Source: a candidate division TM6 bacterium UASB340
GTDB lineage: Bacteria; Babelota; Babeliae; Babelales; UASB340
Direction of reading: 5' to 3'
DNA: 39,704 bases
Assembly: GCA_001468925.1 (NCBI GenBank)
Contig: LDIX01000006.1
Span: 64,295 to 103,998 of the forward strand
The notes under the pieces were generated by a model, which was not told where the DNA came from, made no database searches, and saw only the letters and a list, made by a program, of their open reading frames with translations. The position numbers and the translations under genes are program-made. This document shows positions 32,113-39,704 of the stretch, in pieces. Each line of letters begins with the position of its first letter. The first letter of the stretch is position 1.

Positions 32113-32856
32113 ATGAAAAATTTTTTTAAATTTTTTTTATTTATATCTTTATCTTTATTTTTAATGCCATCCATTAATTTCGCCATGATACCATCTCCAT
32201 CCAATTTAGAAATTTATGTCTGTGCTTGGCCAGATGATAATGATATTGATGGAATTATTTACGTTTGTGATAATAATTTAATTGATAGAATTAATTCTAT
32301 TGATCCGGTTACAAATTTAACACCATTACAATTTTTGGTTATAAAATTCAGACAATTTTCGGAACAATCTTTAACTTGCATTGAAAAATTGAAATCTTTA
32401 GGTGCTAATATTTTATATAAAGGAAATCAGACATGGTCTCCATTACAAAAAACTCTTGAAAAGCAAAATTGGAATTTGGTAAATATACTTTTACAAAATT
32501 TTTCTATGCGAGTAGAACCAATTATTTTGACTAAATTTTTAGATATAGAAGTTGCCATTAAAGATGGATATGAAAATATTGTTAAGTTTTTAGTTTTGAA
32601 TAGAAAATATGGGTTTGATAAGCTTTTGGATCTGTATAAATATGCGCAGGATACTTATAATAAATATCGTGAAAAAAAAGGTTCAAAAAATTTTAATCAA
32701 AATTTATATATTTCTTATATAGGAATTTATAGCTTTTTATATAAGCAACTTGAATTATTATCTTTTGAAAATGTTAATAATAAAACAAATGCCAATAGTG
32801 CTAATTTTGATTTAAAACCGTTAAATTTTGATATAAAAACTTTAATTTCGGCCTAG
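32113..32856 (+). CDS. secreted protein with degenerate ankyrin-like repeats
   Basis: The protein has 247 residues with a signal peptide (1-24, KFFLFISLSLFLMPSINFA) and GGGAGAG upstream. Ankyrin-like helices can be followed: TPLQFLVIKF...CIEKLKSLGANILYKG, then SPLQKTLEKQNWNLVNILLQ, then VAIKDGYENIVKFLVLNR. They keep the TPLQ/A start and the GAN turn but are weak. The tail is Asn-rich. Secreted ankyrin proteins of intracellular bacteria often contact host proteins; that role is inferred. The stop codon lies in CTAG shared with the stop of the convergent HEPN gene. Confidence 0.6.
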   Translation: MKNFFKFFLFISLSLFLMPSINFAMIPSPSNLEIYVCAWPDDNDIDGIIYVCDNNLIDRINSIDPVTNLTPLQFLVIKFRQFSEQSLTCIEKLKSLGANILYKGNQTWSPLQKTLEKQNWNLVNILLQNFSMRVEPIILTKFLDIEVAIKDGYENIVKFLVLNRKYGFDKLLDLYKYAQDTYNKYREKKGSKNFNQNLYISYIGIYSFLYKQLELLSFENVNNKTNANSANFDLKPLNFDIKTLISA

Positions 32857-33275
32857 ATTTTAGTTCTTTCCAATATATTGGTTAAAAGTTTTTGATATTT
32901 AAAGATTTTTTTGATAATTTCTTTTGCTTTTACATAGTCATATCTATGTGTTGTTTCGTTGCGATCATCTACCATTTGTAATGCCAATTCAGATTCTTGC
33001 TTATTTAAAATGTTTTGTTTGAAGGCTTCTCTAAATGTTTCTTTTGGACTTTTAACAGTGTTTCCGTGTTTCTTTTGTATATAATCTTTTAAATATTTCC
33101 ATATTATATCGAGTGAATATTCAAATCGTTGAATAACTGAATCTTGAAAAGCTAAGTATTCATCTGCTTTTGATATCTCATCTGTTCTTTTTAGTAAATT
33201 AATTGAATTATTTAAAGTTAATATGGCTCGATTACATTCTTCATATTTTAATGAAAGATTATTTTCTATTTCCAT
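32853..33275 (-). CDS. HEPN-domain toxin-like protein (HepT/HI0074 family)
   Basis: The protein has 140 residues, all helical. DDRNETTHRYDY gives R105-x4-H110-x-Y112, matching the RX4-6HXY motif of HEPN toxins. In HepT the Tyr is the residue modified by AMP transfer from the partner MntA. The N-terminal half resembles the nucleotidyltransferase-substrate-binding HI0074 group (EYSLDIIWKYLKDY). It overlaps the MNT gene by 10 bases, the standard two-gene order. It likely acts as an RNase held in check by the MNT antitoxin; activity here is untested. Confidence 0.85.
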   Translation of the reverse strand: MEIENNLSLKYEECNRAILTLNNSINLLKRTDEISKADEYLAFQDSVIQRFEYSLDIIWKYLKDYIQKKHGNTVKSPKETFREAFKQNILNKQESELALQMVDDRNETTHRYDYVKAKEIIKKIFKYQKLLTNILERTKI

Positions 33276-33556
33276 AATACCTTATCTCTTTCTATTTGTT
33301 TTTTTAAAATTTCTGAAACGTTATTAATATCTACAACATCTACAGTATATGGGATGTTAAGGGTATCAATACCATTTTTTAGTTGAATTATAATATTATT
33401 ATCAATTATTTTTTTATCATCTATTGCAATATCTATATCAGAAGTTTCATGGTGAGTTCCTCTTGCTCTGGAGCCAAAAAGATAAATATTTGCGTTTGGC
33501 AAAAATGCTTTGATAAAAGATAATATTTTATTTTTATAACATTCATCAATACTCAT
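33266..33556 (-). CDS. minimal nucleotidyltransferase (MntA-like antitoxin)
   Basis: The protein has 96 residues. GSRARG with DIDIAI (G28-S29 and D40-x-D42) is the pol-beta-type nucleotidyltransferase active site, and D73 in YTVDVVDI is the likely third carboxylate. It pairs with the overlapping HEPN gene. By analogy with MntA/HepT it adds AMP to the HEPN Tyr and neutralises it. GGA is 7 bases before the ATG. It follows the GNAT gene by 64 bases on the same strand. Confidence 0.87.
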   Translation of the reverse strand: MSIDECYKNKILSFIKAFLPNANIYLFGSRARGTHHETSDIDIAIDDKKIIDNNIIIQLKNGIDTLNIPYTVDVVDINNVSEILKKQIERDKVLWK

Positions 33557-33620
33557 TATTATCCAATCAATTATTAGAGTATAAAAATATTTTATCCATA
33601 TACATTTAGTTTAAAATATT

Positions 33621-34355
33621 TTATTCGCAAAATTTTTGCAACAAATTTGAACTTTTTGCTTTATATTCTAAAAAAATCCAGTGATTTAAATTAAAAGTAT
33701 AACCATTTTCATTATTGTCAGGATTTTCATCTTTTACAAAACCCCATTGTAAATAAGCATTAAGTGCTTGTTTATTTGTAATGCGTGTACATAAAAATAT
33801 ACGGTTAATTGTTGGTAATATTTTAAAAATTGAAGACATTAGAATTTTGCCAATTCCCAAATTTTGGTATTCAGGCTTTATGGCAAATATGGTACATTTA
33901 ATTGTGTTTTTTGCAAAATTAGGTGCAACCATAAAATTTATAAAACCGAGTGGTTTATTTGAAATTTTATCTTTTGCCAAAATGATAATTTGAATTGTTT
34001 CAGAAAGAGATTTTTTTGTTTTTTCATCAAGTTTTATATCTGCATTAGAATAATCGGACATAAATATAGCCGTTAATATTTCAAGCATTTTATTTTCTAC
34101 ATCTGCCCAATTTACATTTTTTATTCCAGAATTGAATAAAGGTTCAAATGGCTTAAAAAATATATCGTGGCCAACAACTTCCGGATGAGTTTTTAAAAAA
34201 TCCATTTCTACTTGCATGTATGCAGGTTTTGCTATAGAAAAACAAGTTTTTAATGTATTTGTATATTCTGCAGAAATTGTATTTGTTTTTATATATTCTA
34301 AAATAATTGTTCTACCTGATTTATCTTTAGTTTCGAATAAATTCTTTTTATTCAT
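33621..34355 (-). CDS. GNAT-family N-acetyltransferase
   Basis: I chose ATG 34355 (MNKKNLFETK), with AGGAAG about 5 bases upstream, giving 244 residues. An in-frame GTG at 34427 would add 24 residues with a hydrophobic stretch ending FLGSC, a possible lipobox. That reading overlaps alaS and has a weak ribosome binding site. The GNAT core is visible in the second half: PLGFINFMVAPNFAKN (beta strand 4), then FAIKPEYQNLGIGKILMSSIF, with QNLGIG as the acetyl-CoA pyrophosphate loop. ALNAYLQWGFVKDE is the C-terminal motif B. The acceptor is unknown. It follows alaS by about 53 bases. Confidence 0.75.
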   Translation of the reverse strand: MNKKNLFETKDKSGRTIILEYIKTNTISAEYTNTLKTCFSIAKPAYMQVEMDFLKTHPEVVGHDIFFKPFEPLFNSGIKNVNWADVENKMLEILTAIFMSDYSNADIKLDEKTKKSLSETIQIIILAKDKISNKPLGFINFMVAPNFAKNTIKCTIFAIKPEYQNLGIGKILMSSIFKILPTINRIFLCTRITNKQALNAYLQWGFVKDENPDNNENGYTFNLNHWIFLEYKAKSSNLLQKFCE

Positions 34356-34408
34356 GCAACTTCCTAAAAAAATTAAATAAAAAATATAAACAAAGTGTGA
34401 TTTTTGTG

Positions 34409-37006
34409 TTAAATAGCTTTTAACCACTTAATAATCTCTTGCTCTATATTACTTTCAGGTTGCTTTCCGCCACCTTGAATTAAAGTGTTGCTACCGCCAC
34501 CCTTAAGACCAAATTTGGCAAGAATATCTTTTGAAAATAATTTTAAATCAATTTGTTTTTCAAAATTTTTACTTACATATCCGAAGAAAGAAATTTGATC
34601 CGGTGTTTTAAAATTTATGTTCACTATGAAATAAAAACCCGGAGCTTTTGTTTCTATTGATTCACATATTTCTTTAAATTGAGCAGAATCAAAATCTTGA
34701 AGATTTAAAAACAAAAATGGGATTTTACCGACATGTTTTACTTGGTTTTGCCACTCAGGAATTTGGGCTTTTAATATTTGTTTTTTAAGCTGTTTGATCT
34801 GTGAATTTAAATTATCTATATTCTCAGTTTGTTTTTCAATTGCAGTAATAATTTGTTCAGGTTTGACTTTAAATTTCTCTACAAGAGCTTTTATTGTATC
34901 AAAACTATTTTGAAAAGTTTCTATAGCCTTAGGTCCTGTTATACCTGTAATACGTCTTACTCCTGAAGATAAAGCTACGTCGCTTTCTATTTTAAATAAT
35001 CCTATATCTCCGGTGCTATTAACATGCGTTCCTCCGCAAAGTTCAGCTGAAAATCCCGGTACTTGAACAACTCGAACTTGTTCAGGATTATATTTTTCAC
35101 CAAAAAGGGCTGTTACACCGGATTTTCTTGCTTCTTGTAAAGTTGTATAAAAAATATTTAATTTTATATTTTCTTGTATTTTTTGATTTACAATATTCTC
35201 TATTTTTTCTGTATCTTGTTTTGATATTGCATTATTACTTGTATAGTCAAATCTAAAAAAATCACTATTTACAAAAGAACCGGCTTGTTGAATATGTTTA
35301 CCCAATATTTGTACAAGTGCAGCTTGTAATAAGTGAGTAGCAGTATGATTTTTTGCTGTATTTGATCTTGAATAATAATCGACTATGCATTTTACTTTAT
35401 CACCAAGTTTTAGATTTGCATTTTTAATTTTTACAGCAATGGCCGGATTTTGAGTATTAGCTGATTTATAAAATTCTTCTATTTCATAAACCTTATTATC
35501 TATGTTTAACCAACCTTTATCACTTATTTGCCCACCGGATTCAACGTAAAAAGGTGATTCTTTAGTTACTATCCAGCTAAAATCTTTTTCTTTTAAAATA
35601 AAATTTATTTCTGATTCCAGTTCTAATTTTTCATAGCCTAAAAATTTTGTATTTATATCTTCAGGTATATCTAAAACTATAATTTTATCTTTTGATTTTT
35701 TACCTGATTGTTCTTGTTGCTTTTTCATTTCTTCATTAAAGCCTGACATATCAAGTGTAAAATCTTGTTCGTTTGCAATAACTTTAGTTAATTCTGTTGG
35801 AAATCCATAAGTGTCATATAATTTGAAAACTTGTTCTCCGGACAAATAATTTTTATTATTTTTTTTGTTTTCTTCAATATATTTTTCAAGAATAACTTTT
35901 CCGGATTTTAGATTTTCACTAAATTTTGTAATCTCATCGTCAAGTGTTGCCAATATTAATTTTTCATTATCTTTTAATTCTTTATAAATTAAAGAAAAAT
36001 AACTTATAAATTCTTTGGATAAACTTGAGAATAATTTTGGGTTATCTGAAAGTTTTTGCGCAAATAGAGCCGCTCTGCGAATTATTTTTCTCAAAACATA
36101 ACCACGGCCTTCATTTGAAGGCAAGCAACCGTCGGCGATTAAAAGTGAACTTGATCTAACATGATCACATAGAACATGAAATGCAGCTTTAGTATTTTTA
36201 TCTGATTTGTCATAAGAAAGTTTTGTTAAATTTTCGATTTTTTTAATTATTGGCGCAAAAATTTCCGTTTGGAAAACAGAGTCTTTTTTTTGTAAAATCA
36301 TATTCAAACGCTCAAAGCCCATTCCGGTGTCAATGCCTGTTTGTTTCAATGGGATAAGTTTACCATCTTGTTGTCGCTCAAATTGCATAAATACTAAATT
36401 CCAAATTTCCGTAAAGCGTCCGCATGAACATGATGGATCGCAATGATCTGTTTTGCAACCAACATCTATTCCATTATCAAAATGTATTTCGGTGCATGGT
36501 CCACAAGGTCCGGTGTCGCCCATTTGCCAAAAATTTTCTTTTTCACCTAGTCTGTAAATCTTATCTACCGGAATACCTATAATTTTGTTCCAGATTTCAT
36601 AGGCCTGATCGTCGTCTTTATAAATAGTAATTTTTAAATCTTTTGGATTGATATTTACTTCTTTTGTCAAAAATTCCCAAGCATATTTTATGGCATCGTT
36701 TTTGAAGTAATCTCCGAATGAAAAGTTACCCATCATTTCAAAAAATGTAAGGTGTCTATTGGTAAAACCAACTTCTTCGAGATCGTTATGTTTACCACCG
36801 GCTCTTACACATTTTTGAATAGTACTTGCTGTTTTGTAATGTCTTTTTTCATTGCCTAAAAATAAATCTTTAAATTGGTTCATTCCTGCGTTAGTAAATA
36901 ATAATGTTGGATCTTGGGCTGGAATTAATGAAGAACTTGATACAATTTCATGACCATTTTTTTTAAAATAGTTTAAAAATTTTTCTCTTATTTCCATAGA
37001 GTTCAT
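34409..37006 (-). CDS. alaS: alanyl-tRNA synthetase
   Basis: It charges tRNA-Ala. It is a class II enzyme of 865 residues, the usual length. The start is set at ATG 37006 (MNSMEIREKF), with TTTGGGT 6-9 bases upstream; TTG at 37018 is an alternative. The N-terminal catalytic core shows TLLFTNAGMNQFKDLFLG, RAGGKHNDLEEVG and TDTGMGFERL-like sequence. The editing domain shows HTATHLLQAAL and CGGTHVNSTG (zinc ligands), and the C-terminal C-Ala domain ends with LKGGGSNTLIQGGGK. It heads the minus-strand alaS-GNAT-MNT-HEPN run and is divergent from the amidase-like gene. Confidence 0.97.
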   Translation of the reverse strand: MNSMEIREKFLNYFKKNGHEIVSSSSLIPAQDPTLLFTNAGMNQFKDLFLGNEKRHYKTASTIQKCVRAGGKHNDLEEVGFTNRHLTFFEMMGNFSFGDYFKNDAIKYAWEFLTKEVNINPKDLKITIYKDDDQAYEIWNKIIGIPVDKIYRLGEKENFWQMGDTGPCGPCTEIHFDNGIDVGCKTDHCDPSCSCGRFTEIWNLVFMQFERQQDGKLIPLKQTGIDTGMGFERLNMILQKKDSVFQTEIFAPIIKKIENLTKLSYDKSDKNTKAAFHVLCDHVRSSSLLIADGCLPSNEGRGYVLRKIIRRAALFAQKLSDNPKLFSSLSKEFISYFSLIYKELKDNEKLILATLDDEITKFSENLKSGKVILEKYIEENKKNNKNYLSGEQVFKLYDTYGFPTELTKVIANEQDFTLDMSGFNEEMKKQQEQSGKKSKDKIIVLDIPEDINTKFLGYEKLELESEINFILKEKDFSWIVTKESPFYVESGGQISDKGWLNIDNKVYEIEEFYKSANTQNPAIAVKIKNANLKLGDKVKCIVDYYSRSNTAKNHTATHLLQAALVQILGKHIQQAGSFVNSDFFRFDYTSNNAISKQDTEKIENIVNQKIQENIKLNIFYTTLQEARKSGVTALFGEKYNPEQVRVVQVPGFSAELCGGTHVNSTGDIGLFKIESDVALSSGVRRITGITGPKAIETFQNSFDTIKALVEKFKVKPEQIITAIEKQTENIDNLNSQIKQLKKQILKAQIPEWQNQVKHVGKIPFLFLNLQDFDSAQFKEICESIETKAPGFYFIVNINFKTPDQISFFGYVSKNFEKQIDLKLFSKDILAKFGLKGGGSNTLIQGGGKQPESNIEQEIIKWLKAI

Positions 37007-37108
37007 ATTTTTACCCAAACTTTTATAATAAAAATAAATAAGTATAATTAACTAATTAAAAGCTGTTTTTTATAATACTACAGAAAATATAGCTGTCAAA
37101 AAGGTAAT

Positions 37109-37765
37109 ATGCTAAAAAAAATAATATTTTTGTTATTTACGATATTTTTTATACCTATTAATGCACAAATTACTGTGATGATTGATCCTGCCGGAGATTC
37201 AAAAAATGTCGGGCGAAAGCTAGTTGAAAGTTATGAGCGCACTATAACTTTTAAGCTTGCCGAGAAGTTAAAACAAAAGCTACATGAAAGATATAGCTAT
37301 AATTGTGTACTTACAAAATATTATGGAGAAGAGGTTATTGAATTACAGAATGCATCTTTTGCAAATAGGTTAAATGTAGATCTTTACTTGAGTTTGAATG
37401 TGTTCAGGCATGAATTTGCCAAACCCAAGCTTTTTTTGTATAATCTTATTCGTAATCGGTTGGTGGATTTCGCAGTTAGGTCAATAGATCAGTTTAAGTT
37501 TGTTTCGGTTTATCAGTCTCATTATTTAAATATAAATAAAACGAAAGTTTACGTAGAATCAATAAAAAATTATTTTAGGCGAAAAGAGTATGCAAACAAA
37601 TTCGATTTTTATGGAGCTTTTGGCATACCTATAAAATCTTTGATTGGAATAACGGCGCCTGCTATTGCCATAGAAATTGGATTATGTAATGAAGATCAAT
37701 TGGATTTTTTTGTAGAACCAATTGTTGAAAGTTTAAATTTTTTATATCAAGAGGTGATATCATGA
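37109..37765 (+). CDS. amidase_3-fold secreted protein with degenerate active site
   Basis: The protein has 218 residues with a signal peptide (1-20, IIFLLFTIFFIPINA). The order of elements follows N-acetylmuramoyl-L-alanine amidases of the amidase_3 family. ITVMIDPAGD sits at the IDPGHGG position, ESYERTITFKLAEKLKQKL is the second zinc-ligand helix (Glu kept), and LNVDLYLSLNVFRH sits at ADLFISIHAN. TAPAIAIEIGLCNEDQLDFF carries the catalytic Glu of E.GFL.N..E. The first His (GHGG) and the His of SIHAN are not in place, so zinc binding and activity are doubtful. AAGG precedes the ATG. Its stop overlaps the NfeD start (ATGA), so it forms an operon with NfeD and SPFH. Confidence 0.65.
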   Translation: MLKKIIFLLFTIFFIPINAQITVMIDPAGDSKNVGRKLVESYERTITFKLAEKLKQKLHERYSYNCVLTKYYGEEVIELQNASFANRLNVDLYLSLNVFRHEFAKPKLFLYNLIRNRLVDFAVRSIDQFKFVSVYQSHYLNINKTKVYVESIKNYFRRKEYANKFDFYGAFGIPIKSLIGITAPAIAIEIGLCNEDQLDFFVEPIVESLNFLYQEVIS

Positions 37766-38208
37766 CTGATATTTTTTCTTTACTTACTCCAAATATAGCC
37801 TACTTTTGGTTAATATTAGCCCTAGTTTTTTTACTATTGGAGATTTCAACTCCAGGGTTATTTTTGTTTGTCACTTTTGCTATAGGTTCAATTTTAGCTT
37901 CTATAGTTGCATTTTTGGATTATTCACTTTTTGTGCAATGTATTACTTTGATTTTAGGGTTTTTAGCATCTTTTTTGATTATTAAATTGTTTTTAAAAAG
38001 AAAAGAATCTCAGCGAGTTAATACAACGGTTGATGCTCTTGTTGGGCGTATATGTTTGGTTACAAAAAAAATAGATAAAAATAATTCTGGATTGGTTAAA
38101 GTCGATGGTGAAGTTTGGGCTGCCATTGCTAAAGATGATAAAGAGTTTTTACCTGGGCAAAATGTCAAGATAGTATTTGTTAAAGGCAATAAATTAATAG
38201 TTTCTTAG
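37762..38208 (+). CDS. NfeD-like membrane protein (short form)
   Basis: The protein has 148 residues. Hydrophobic helices cover about 13-35, 37-52 and 56-75 (WLILALVFLLLEISTPGLFLF, SIVAFLDY, LILGFLASFLIIKLFL). A soluble C-terminal OB-fold-like beta domain (about 90-148: VGRICLVTKKI, GLVKVDGEVWAAIA, LPGQNVKIVFVKGNKLIV) has the conserved GEVWAA of NfeD. It lacks the ClpP-class protease domain of long NfeD. It overlaps the upstream gene by 4 bases and lies 8 bases before the SPFH gene, the classic NfeD-stomatin pairing. Confidence 0.92.
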   Translation: MTDIFSLLTPNIAYFWLILALVFLLLEISTPGLFLFVTFAIGSILASIVAFLDYSLFVQCITLILGFLASFLIIKLFLKRKESQRVNTTVDALVGRICLVTKKIDKNNSGLVKVDGEVWAAIAKDDKEFLPGQNVKIVFVKGNKLIVS

Positions 38209-38216
38209 GAGATAAC

Positions 38217-39167
38217 ATGATATTTACATTTTATACATTTTTTATTTTATTTGTTTTATTTTTGTTATTGGTTATTTCAAAATCAACTTATATTGTAAAA
38301 CAATCTGAAGTGATAATGATTGAGCGTCTTGGAAAATATAATAAAATGCTCAAATCTGGAATACATTTTGTGATTCCTTTTATAGACCAACCAAGAAGAG
38401 TTTTTTGGACTTTTGTAAAGGAAGCTCCATCCGCTCCGGGAAAATTATACAGATATAATGAGCTTCTTGAACGGATTGATTTAAGAGAAGCTGTTTATGA
38501 TTTTCCAAAGCAAAATGTTATTACAAGAGATAACGTTACTATGGAAATAAACGCATTACTTTATTATCAGATTACAGATCCTGAAAGAGCGATTTATGAA
38601 GTTTCCAATTTACCTCAAGCTATTGAAAAATTAACCCAAACAACTTTGCGTAACGTTATTGGAGCATTGGATCTTGACGGAACATTGGTTTCTCGTGATC
38701 AAATTAATGAAAAGTTACGTGAAATTCTTGATGATGCAACAGATAAATGGGGTGTTAAGGTAAATAGAGTTGAGTTGCAAGAGGTAAATCCTCCACAGGA
38801 TATTCGAGTTGCAATGGAAAAACAGATGAGAGCTGAAAGAGATAAACGTGCATTAATTCTTGAGGCTGAAGGTAAAAAACAGGCAGCCATTCTTGATGCT
38901 GAAGGTGAAAAAATGTCAAAAATTACCCGAGCTCAAGGTGAAGCTGAGGCTAGACTTTTAACAACGCAAGCAGAATCTGAAGCTATTCAGATGATAGGTA
39001 AATCTGTTCCAGGTGCTGATCCATTGCCATATATGGTTGCACTTAATTATATAAAGGCTTTGCCTGAAATTACAAAAGACAAAGATGGTAAAATGATTTT
39101 ATTGCCATATGAATCAAGCGCTTTGATGGGTTCTTTGTCTACAATTAAAGAGATATTTAAATCTTAA
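38217..39167 (+). CDS. SPFH/stomatin-family membrane protein (QmcA-like)
   Basis: The protein has 316 residues. An N-terminal membrane anchor (about 1-22) is followed by SKSTYIVKQSEVIMIERLGKY, the start of the SPFH/band-7 domain, with QNVITRDNVTMEINALLYYQI and QTTLRNVIGALDLDGTLVSRD as family signatures. The C-terminal region is a long charged Ala/Glu-rich helix (MRAERDKRALILEAEG, AILDAEGEKMSKITRAQGEAEA) used for oligomerisation. Such proteins scaffold membrane microdomains and bind FtsH-like proteases. TAGGAGATAAC precedes the ATG. It is cotranscribed with the NfeD gene. Confidence 0.95.
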   Translation: MIFTFYTFFILFVLFLLLVISKSTYIVKQSEVIMIERLGKYNKMLKSGIHFVIPFIDQPRRVFWTFVKEAPSAPGKLYRYNELLERIDLREAVYDFPKQNVITRDNVTMEINALLYYQITDPERAIYEVSNLPQAIEKLTQTTLRNVIGALDLDGTLVSRDQINEKLREILDDATDKWGVKVNRVELQEVNPPQDIRVAMEKQMRAERDKRALILEAEGKKQAAILDAEGEKMSKITRAQGEAEARLLTTQAESEAIQMIGKSVPGADPLPYMVALNYIKALPEITKDKDGKMILLPYESSALMGSLSTIKEIFKS

Positions 39168-39180
39168 TTGGAATTTTGAT

Positions 39181-39704
39181 ATGAAAATGAACAGATTTAT
39201 TTTTTGTTTATTTTTTTTATTTTCTCTTACTCATGGTTTATTTGCAATAAAACGTATTAAAAGTATGTTTTTTTCGCCAAAAAATCAGAGAAAAAATGAA
39301 GATGAACGAAGTAAATCTGTTCAGCCTAATGAATATGAATACAAAAAAATAGATATATCTCTTTGTGATAATGATAAGAGTATAAATTTTTGTTTATTAA
39401 ATATTCTTGAAATTCAAAATTTGATTGGTACTAATTTTGTTTTAAATCTTAATTTTAATAAATTTCAAAATAAATTAACTTGTAAAGTAAAGAGTGATTT
39501 AAGTGATATTGAATTATATGATTTAAAAAAACAGATCAAAAAAGAGGCAATATTTTCGGATAAATACGGGTATGTTTTAAATGAATTAAAAATTTGTTTT
39601 GGTTTATCGGAAAATATTAAATCCAGAATAAAAAAAATAATTGTTAACTTTGATATACTAAATAGTTTTAATTCTGATTATAAAGAATCTAGCTTTTATT
39701 TAAA
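39181..39704 (+). CDS. secreted protein of unknown function, partial (3' end outside window)
   Basis: The frame is open from ATG 39181 to the window end, giving 174 codons. It has a signal peptide (1-21, RFIFCLFFLFSLTHGLFA) and a GGA about 9 bases upstream. The visible mature part is polar and Asn/Lys-rich, with a basic segment (IKRIKSMFFSPKNQRKNEDE) and a few cysteines; no family is recognised. It starts 13 bases after the SPFH stop and may be the fourth gene of that operon. Confidence 0.7.
   Translation, partial: MKMNRFIFCLFFLFSLTHGLFAIKRIKSMFFSPKNQRKNEDERSKSVQPNEYEYKKIDISLCDNDKSINFCLLNILEIQNLIGTNFVLNLNFNKFQNKLTCKVKSDLSDIELYDLKKQIKKEAIFSDKYGYVLNELKICFGLSENIKSRIKKIIVNFDILNSFNSDYKESSFYL

Noticed and set aside
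34356-34427. Lipoprotein signal on the GNAT protein from a GTG start
   Set aside because: The hydrophobic stretch is AT-rich leader read in frame. The good SD (AGGAAG) serves ATG 34355, and the longer form would overlap alaS with a weak ribosome site.

Overview
The window is a strongly AT-rich bacterial chromosome segment (G+C about 30% by eye) using the standard bacterial code. It is densely packed with genes on both strands. The cell is diderm: many proteins carry Sec signals, one ends in the terminal Phe typical of outer-membrane beta-barrels, and there is at least one lipoprotein-like signal. Several features fit a reduced, host-associated intracellular bacterium: a Rickettsia/archaeal-type ValRS, an ankyrin-like secreted protein, a DUF2608-type HAD protein, TMTC-like TPR proteins and many secreted proteins of unknown function. 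My best guess is Candidatus Dependentiae (TM6) or a similar lineage. That placement is inference from gene content, with no marker gene to prove it.

Layout. (1) 1-4246, minus: typA, tmk, a secreted NlpC/P60-like cysteine peptidase and a partial holB (DNA polymerase III delta'). (2) 4369-5580, minus: a DegT/DnrJ-type sugar aminotransferase. (3) 5775-12836, plus: a 1664-residue secreted beta-rich protein, a GC-rich hairpin, then a 671-residue predicted outer-membrane beta-barrel, closed by a bidirectional terminator. (4) 12850-23456, minus: valS preceded by a GC-rich palindromic element, an AAA+ ATPase strikingly like mitochondrial ATAD3, an overlapping secreted/membrane gene of unknown function, and two tandem TMTC-like membrane glycosyltransferase/TPR proteins separated by two more GC-rich palindromes. 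(5) 23607-26544, plus: an M50 site-2-protease homologue lacking its catalytic residues, tyrS, a membrane-anchored ferritin-like protein and a small secreted protein. (6) 26541-27749, minus: a HAD-family lipoprotein and tRNA-Ser(CGA). (7) 27991-32856, plus: glmU, an SbcD-like nuclease, cysS and an ankyrin-like secreted protein. (8) 32853-37006, minus: alaS, a GNAT acetyltransferase and an MNT/HEPN toxin-antitoxin pair. (9) 37109-39704, plus: a degenerate amidase_3-fold protein, a short NfeD, an SPFH/stomatin protein and a partial secreted protein.

Housekeeping is dominated by translation (valS, tyrS, cysS, alaS, typA, tRNA-Ser), replication (tmk, holB) and envelope precursor synthesis (glmU). 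The unusual content is in the envelope: the ATAD3-like ATPase with its overlapping partner, the giant surface protein plus barrel pair, two hydrolase homologues that have lost their metal ligands, and the TMTC-like pair. Four short GC-rich dyads stand out from the AT-rich background and look like dispersed palindromic elements. One of them probably lies in the valS leader. No CRISPR array, insertion sequence, transposase, prophage or rRNA was seen. No stretch longer than about 300 bases lacks a gene; the longest gaps are 27750-27990 and 20916-21146.
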